A program made the translations under genes and the position numbers. Positions 15,812 through 18,499 of a stretch of 18,499 nt of DNA are shown piece after piece. Every line of letters begins with the position of its first letter. The first letter of the stretch is position 1. The notes below the pieces were generated by a model. That model was given only the letters and a program-made list of their open reading frames with translations, was not told the DNA's origin and did no database searches. Source of the stretch: Gammaproteobacteria bacterium (GTDB lineage: Bacteria > Pseudomonadota > Gammaproteobacteria > Steroidobacterales > Steroidobacteraceae); contig JAFAVO010000042.1 of NCBI GenBank assembly GCA_019242385.1, positions 1-18,499 of the forward strand, written 5' to 3'.

Positions 15812-15895
15812 AGCTCCTTATCGTGCACACACCCGTGCCCGAGGGTGTCGCATGGCGGAGCTGGCAGCGCGCGGTCGAGCATGAGCTTCGACCGC
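15812..15895 (-). promoter_or_regulatory. Putative expression platform of the cobalamin riboswitch
   Basis: Two elements lie between aptamer and start codon on the minus strand. One is a perfect 8-bp hairpin, GCGGTCGA/TCGACCGC (15871-15878 with 15888-15895, nine-base loop). The other is AGCTCC (15857-15862), which can pair fully with the ribosome binding site GGAGCT (15812-15817). There is no U-tract, so translational control by sequestering the ribosome binding site is favoured. This is inferred by eye. Confidence 0.4.
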
Positions 15896-15929
15896 CAACC
15901 ACATCGCCCGCCGCGACGCCCATCGGTTG

Positions 15930-16155
15930 ACGCTTGAGGCCGGTCTCCGGGCTCTCGAGTTGGAGGGTGACTCCGGGTGGATCGCCTTCCCGCGCCCTTC
16001 TTGGCAGACGCAGTGGCTCTGTGTGATCCACCGAACTCGATTACCGTTGCGGGGGCAGCGCCGGCTTTGGACGAATCCGCACCGGACTTCCCGTTTAACC
16101 GCTCCGCAATGTGCAGCCACAGCCTGCTGCCGCACGCGTTGGAGCGGACACCTCA
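15930..16155 (-). promoter_or_regulatory. Cobalamin (adenosylcobalamin) riboswitch
   Basis: On the minus strand the conserved elements appear in order. A P2-type stem GGAGCGG/CCGCTCC joins 16141-16147 and 16099-16105. AAACGGGAA with TCCGGTG follows (about 16081-16096). The core GCTGCCCCCGCAACGGTAA (about 16039-16057) comes next. The B12 box GCCACTG is the complement of 16011-16017. The closing GAGCCCGGAGACCGGCC is the complement of 15938-15954. This is a full match to the class I cobalamin aptamer. It precedes the BtuB-like receptor gene, the classic target, and would repress it when B12 is plentiful. The rest of the 15808-16224 gap is its expression platform and the promoter region shared with the divergent gene. 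Confidence 0.95.
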
Positions 16156-16224
16156 CGCGGCGCGAAGCCTGCCTGCGCTGCGTAGCTGCCGTCAAGAGCC
16201 GGACGCCTGTTAGCGCCGCATGGC

Positions 16225-16713
16225 ATGATCTGCGACGTGGGAATGACCAAAGACGACACGCGCACGACGCAGCTCAACGCGGTCGCCGAGTGGGCCGGTT
16301 ACCTCGGATTGGCACCGCTGGTGTTATGCCTCGCGGGTGTCGGATTGCTGCCGGCGTACGCCTGGCAGGAGCTCGCACAGCGCGCTGCACTCGCCTGGGG
16401 GGCGCTGCTGCTGGCTGCGGCCGCGGCGGTGCATTGGGGACTTGCGCTGGCGGGCCACCTGCCATCGCCACGTGCGCGCATCGGTGCGGTGCTCGCCGCC
16501 GCGCTCGCCGGGGCGGCGGCAGTCGTGGTCGGCGGACAGCGCGGTCTCGCACTGCTGGTGGTCGGACATGGAGGATTCTGGTTCTACGAGAAACACGGTC
16601 TCGGAAGCCTGCTGCCGGAGCGACACCTGGCGCTGCGGCGGCAGATGACTTTCGCGATCTGCATGCTGCTCGCCCTCACGATGTTCGTGTCCGACACGGC
16701 TGGCCTCAGCTGA
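16225..16713 (+). CDS. DUF3429-like integral membrane protein
   Basis: This is a 162-residue hydrophobic protein with about five membrane segments: near residues 22-45, 52-76, 85-103, 105-120 and 140-156. The pattern of WAGYLGLAPLVLCLAG at the start, W followed by GLALAG, and FWFYEKHG between later segments resembles the DUF3429 (TMEM69-like) family, whose role is unknown. The ATG at 16225 has no ribosome binding site. The ATG at 16243 (MTKDDTRTTQLNAVAEWAGY) agrees better with where the family usually begins and may be the true start. It is transcribed divergently from the BtuB-like gene and is followed after 15 bp by the AI-2E-family transporter, so the two probably form an operon. Confidence 0.78.
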   Translation: MICDVGMTKDDTRTTQLNAVAEWAGYLGLAPLVLCLAGVGLLPAYAWQELAQRAALAWGALLLAAAAAVHWGLALAGHLPSPRARIGAVLAAALAGAAAVVVGGQRGLALLVVGHGGFWFYEKHGLGSLLPERHLALRRQMTFAICMLLALTMFVSDTAGLS

Positions 16714-16728
16714 AGCGACTGCGGCCCC

Positions 16729-17820
16729 ATGGAAGATTTCGTTTCCGCACCGTGGCTGCGCCGCCTGATCACGGCGGGATTGCTCACGGGCCTGGTGGTG
16801 CTCGGCTTTCGGGTGATGGAGCCCTTCATCGTCCCGGTCGTGTGGGCGGCCATCCTGGCGTTCGTGACCTGGCCCGGCTATCGGCGAGTGGTCAGCGCCT
16901 GTAGTGGTCGGCGCGCGATCGCCTCACTGATCATGACCATGGCGGTGTCGCTGGCGGTGATCGCGCCGATCGCCTGGCTGGCCCTGGTGCTGCGCATCGA
17001 GCTCGTGCGCCTCTGGCACGACACGCAGGCCGCGCTAGCCGGCGGCATGCAGGTGCCACCGGCACTGCTGAGGATTCCATGGCTCGGCGACACCTTGCGT
17101 GATCTGGCTGCGCGCGCCGCACAGGATCCGCATGTTCTCGGCTTGGAGCTGCGTCGGGTCACGGATCACTCGTTCGATCACATCGCACACCTGATCGGGG
17201 GCATCAGCCGCGAAGCGGTAAAGATGGCTTTCACCGCGCTCAGCCTGTTCTTCGTCTATCGCGACGGGGAACGCCTCGCTGCGCAGCTGACCCAGGCGCT
17301 CCAGCAGGTGCTCGGGGCGCGAGTCCACAATTACCTGCGTGCCATCGAGCAGACGGTCAAGGCGGTCGTGTACGGGCTGGTGTCGACGGCGCTGGTGCAG
17401 GGCTTGCTGGTCGGTCTCGGCTACTGGGTCGCGGGCGCAGGTGCACCGGTGTTCCTCGCGGCGCTCACCACCGTCTGCGGGCTGATTCCCTTCGCGGCGC
17501 CGACCGTCTGGCTCGGCGTATGCGTGTGGCTCTTCCTCACAGGCAGCACCGCTTCTGCCATCGGATTGTTGATCTGGGGCGGACTGGTGCTTGGCTGGAC
17601 CGACCACATCGTCCGGCCCTTCCTCATAAGCCGCGAAGCGCCCATCCCGTTCATCATCGTGTTGTTCGGAGTGCTCGGCGGACTCGCGGCCTTCGGGCTC
17701 GTCGGGCTGTTCATCGGACCGGTGATTCTCGCGGTGCTGCTCGCGCTGTGGCGCGAGTGGCTGTTCGAGAGCCGCGGGCCCGCCGCGCCCGCGGAAGGCT
17801 CGCGCAACAAACCTCAATGA
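16729..17820 (+). CDS. AI-2E family transporter (PerM/YdiK-like)
   Basis: This is a 363-residue polytopic membrane protein. Family features are the opening helix pair (LITAGLLTGLVVLGFRVMEP then FIVPVVWAAILAFVTWPGYR), a second pair at about 64-95, a soluble helical middle (about 95-185), and the C-terminal block of helices. That block contains ALTTVCGLIPFAAPTVWLGV, the HIVRPFLIS motif and PFIIVLFGVLGGLAAFGLVG-L-FIGPVILAV. The family was named for an autoinducer-2 exporter in E. coli, but members also act as Na+/H+ antiporters or have unknown cargo, so the substrate should be left open. It starts 15 bp after the DUF3429-like gene. Its stop is 3 bp from the convergent ilvA stop, leaving no room for separate terminators. 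Confidence 0.92.
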   Translation: MEDFVSAPWLRRLITAGLLTGLVVLGFRVMEPFIVPVVWAAILAFVTWPGYRRVVSACSGRRAIASLIMTMAVSLAVIAPIAWLALVLRIELVRLWHDTQAALAGGMQVPPALLRIPWLGDTLRDLAARAAQDPHVLGLELRRVTDHSFDHIAHLIGGISREAVKMAFTALSLFFVYRDGERLAAQLTQALQQVLGARVHNYLRAIEQTVKAVVYGLVSTALVQGLLVGLGYWVAGAGAPVFLAALTTVCGLIPFAAPTVWLGVCVWLFLTGSTASAIGLLIWGGLVLGWTDHIVRPFLISREAPIPFIIVLFGVLGGLAAFGLVGLFIGPVILAVLLALWREWLFESRGPAAPAEGSRNKPQ

Positions 17821-17823
17821 GCC

Positions 17824-18499
17824 TCACGCACCGAGAAACATGCGGTACGCAGGGTTCGCGGTCTCCTCGACGTACCCGTAGTGCAGCGCGTTGAGATGGT
17901 CCAGGAAGTCCGCGCGCTCCGCCGGCGGCACCTGGATGCCGGCGAGCACCCGGCCGTAGTCCGAGCCGTGATTGCGGTAGTGGAACAGGCTGATGTTCCA
18001 GCGCGAGCCGATCGCCTGCAGAAATCTCAGGAGTGCCCCGGGACGCTCGGGGAATTCGAAGCGATATAACACTTCGTGCGCGATACCGCGCGCGTGGCCG
18101 CCGACCATATAGCGCACGTGCAGCTTCGCCATCTCATCGCCGCTCATGTCGGTGACCGTGAAGCCCGCGGCGCGCAGCCCGGCGAGCACCGTCTCCTTCT
18201 CGGCGCTGCCGCCCGTCAGGGCGAGACCCGCAAAGATCTGCGCGCTGTCGGCGCCGCCGTAGCGATAGTTGAACTCGGTCACGCTGCGCCGCCCGAGCGC
18301 TTCGCAGAACTGCAGAAAGCTCCCCGGCCGCTCGGGAATCACCGCCGCGAGCAGTGCCTCGCGCTCGCCACCGAGGTCGGCCCGCTCTGCCACGTGTCGC
18401 AGCCGGTCGAAGTTCATGTTGGCGCCGCTGGCGATCGCCACCAGGCGCTTGCCGCGCCAGCCCTCGCGCGCCACGAACTTTTTGAGACCGGCCAGCGCC
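17824..18499 (-). CDS. ilvA: Threonine ammonia-lyase, biosynthetic; C-terminal regulatory part
   Basis: The gene is truncated by the window end, and the frame continues beyond 18499. The GTG at 18474 is internal. The visible 224 residues begin ALAGLKKF and include SGANMNFDRLRHVAERADLG, the link from the PLP-binding catalytic domain. Two ACT-like regulatory halves follow. The first starts ALLAAVIPERPGSFLQFCEA and runs through RSVTEFNYRY. After DEMAKLHVRYMVGG, the second starts YRFEFPERPGALLRFLQAIG and includes NISLFHYRNHGSDYGRVLAG. The match to E. coli IlvA is strong throughout. The enzyme converts threonine to 2-oxobutanoate as the first step of isoleucine synthesis, with feedback inhibition by isoleucine through these domains. 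Two ACT-like halves mark the long, biosynthetic type. Confidence 0.97.
   Translation of the reverse strand, partial: ALAGLKKFVAREGWRGKRLVAIASGANMNFDRLRHVAERADLGGEREALLAAVIPERPGSFLQFCEALGRRSVTEFNYRYGGADSAQIFAGLALTGGSAEKETVLAGLRAAGFTVTDMSGDEMAKLHVRYMVGGHARGIAHEVLYRFEFPERPGALLRFLQAIGSRWNISLFHYRNHGSDYGRVLAGIQVPPAERADFLDHLNALHYGYVEETANPAYRMFLGA

Noticed and set aside
15808..15882. Upstream start for the BtuB-like gene (MLDRALPAPP...)
   Set aside because: The extension precedes the signal peptide and lies in the riboswitch expression platform; the ATG at 15807 has a strong ribosome binding site and is followed directly by the signal peptide.
16150..16200. Promoter hexamers before the cobalamin riboswitch (a TTGACG near 16190-16195 on the minus strand)
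   Set aside because: No acceptable -10 element lies at the right distance, so it was not listed as a promoter.

Overview
The window is a compact, high-GC stretch of bacterial chromosome. The gene content fits a gammaproteobacterium: a biosynthetic IlvA with two C-terminal ACT-like halves that align closely with the E. coli protein, a PA0069-type radical SAM protein, a tandem (double-length) UvrA, a cobalamin riboswitch before a BtuB-like receptor, and a GEMM-I riboswitch. I cannot name a genus. No tRNA, rRNA, CRISPR array, integrase or transposase is visible, and nothing suggests a mobile island.

Layout. 1-4252 (+): most of a giant UvrA-like protein whose 5' end lies before the window. 4292-4594 (+): a small six-cysteine protein. 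A hairpin and three perfect 17-bp repeats separate it from the convergent minus-strand block. 4680-6515 (-): a 611-residue protein with two SPOR-like domains and an Ala/Pro linker. Its leader carries a GEMM-I (cyclic dinucleotide) riboswitch at about 6611-6702. 6829-7557 (-): an NAD(P)-binding HTATIP2-like oxidoreductase. 7671-9203 (-): an FAD aromatic-ring hydroxylase, 20 bp behind a membrane Ser/Thr kinase with TPR-like and PEGA-like regions (9224-11836, -). 11981-13066 (-): a PA0069-family radical SAM protein. 13067-13462 contains no convincing gene but holds eleven units of a 13-bp repeat built on ATGCGCAT. 13463-13843 (-): a DUF4870-like membrane protein downstream of a BtuB-like TonB-dependent receptor (13891-15807, -), itself preceded by a cobalamin riboswitch (about 15930-16155). 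16225-16713 and 16729-17820 (+): a DUF3429-like membrane protein and an AI-2E-family transporter. 17824-18499 (-): the C-terminal part of threonine ammonia-lyase IlvA, convergent with the transporter and 3 bp from it.

How the parts relate. Two transcripts are under RNA control. One is vitamin B12 uptake, controlled by a textbook cobalamin riboswitch. The other, and the most notable, is a little-characterised double-SPOR protein placed under a cyclic-dinucleotide sensor. That protein shows no signal peptide or membrane anchor, although SPOR domains normally bind periplasmic peptidoglycan. The kinase gene contains a recently expanded 63/21-bp in-frame repeat in its juxtamembrane linker. The remaining genes are housekeeping or accessory functions with no clear joint pathway.
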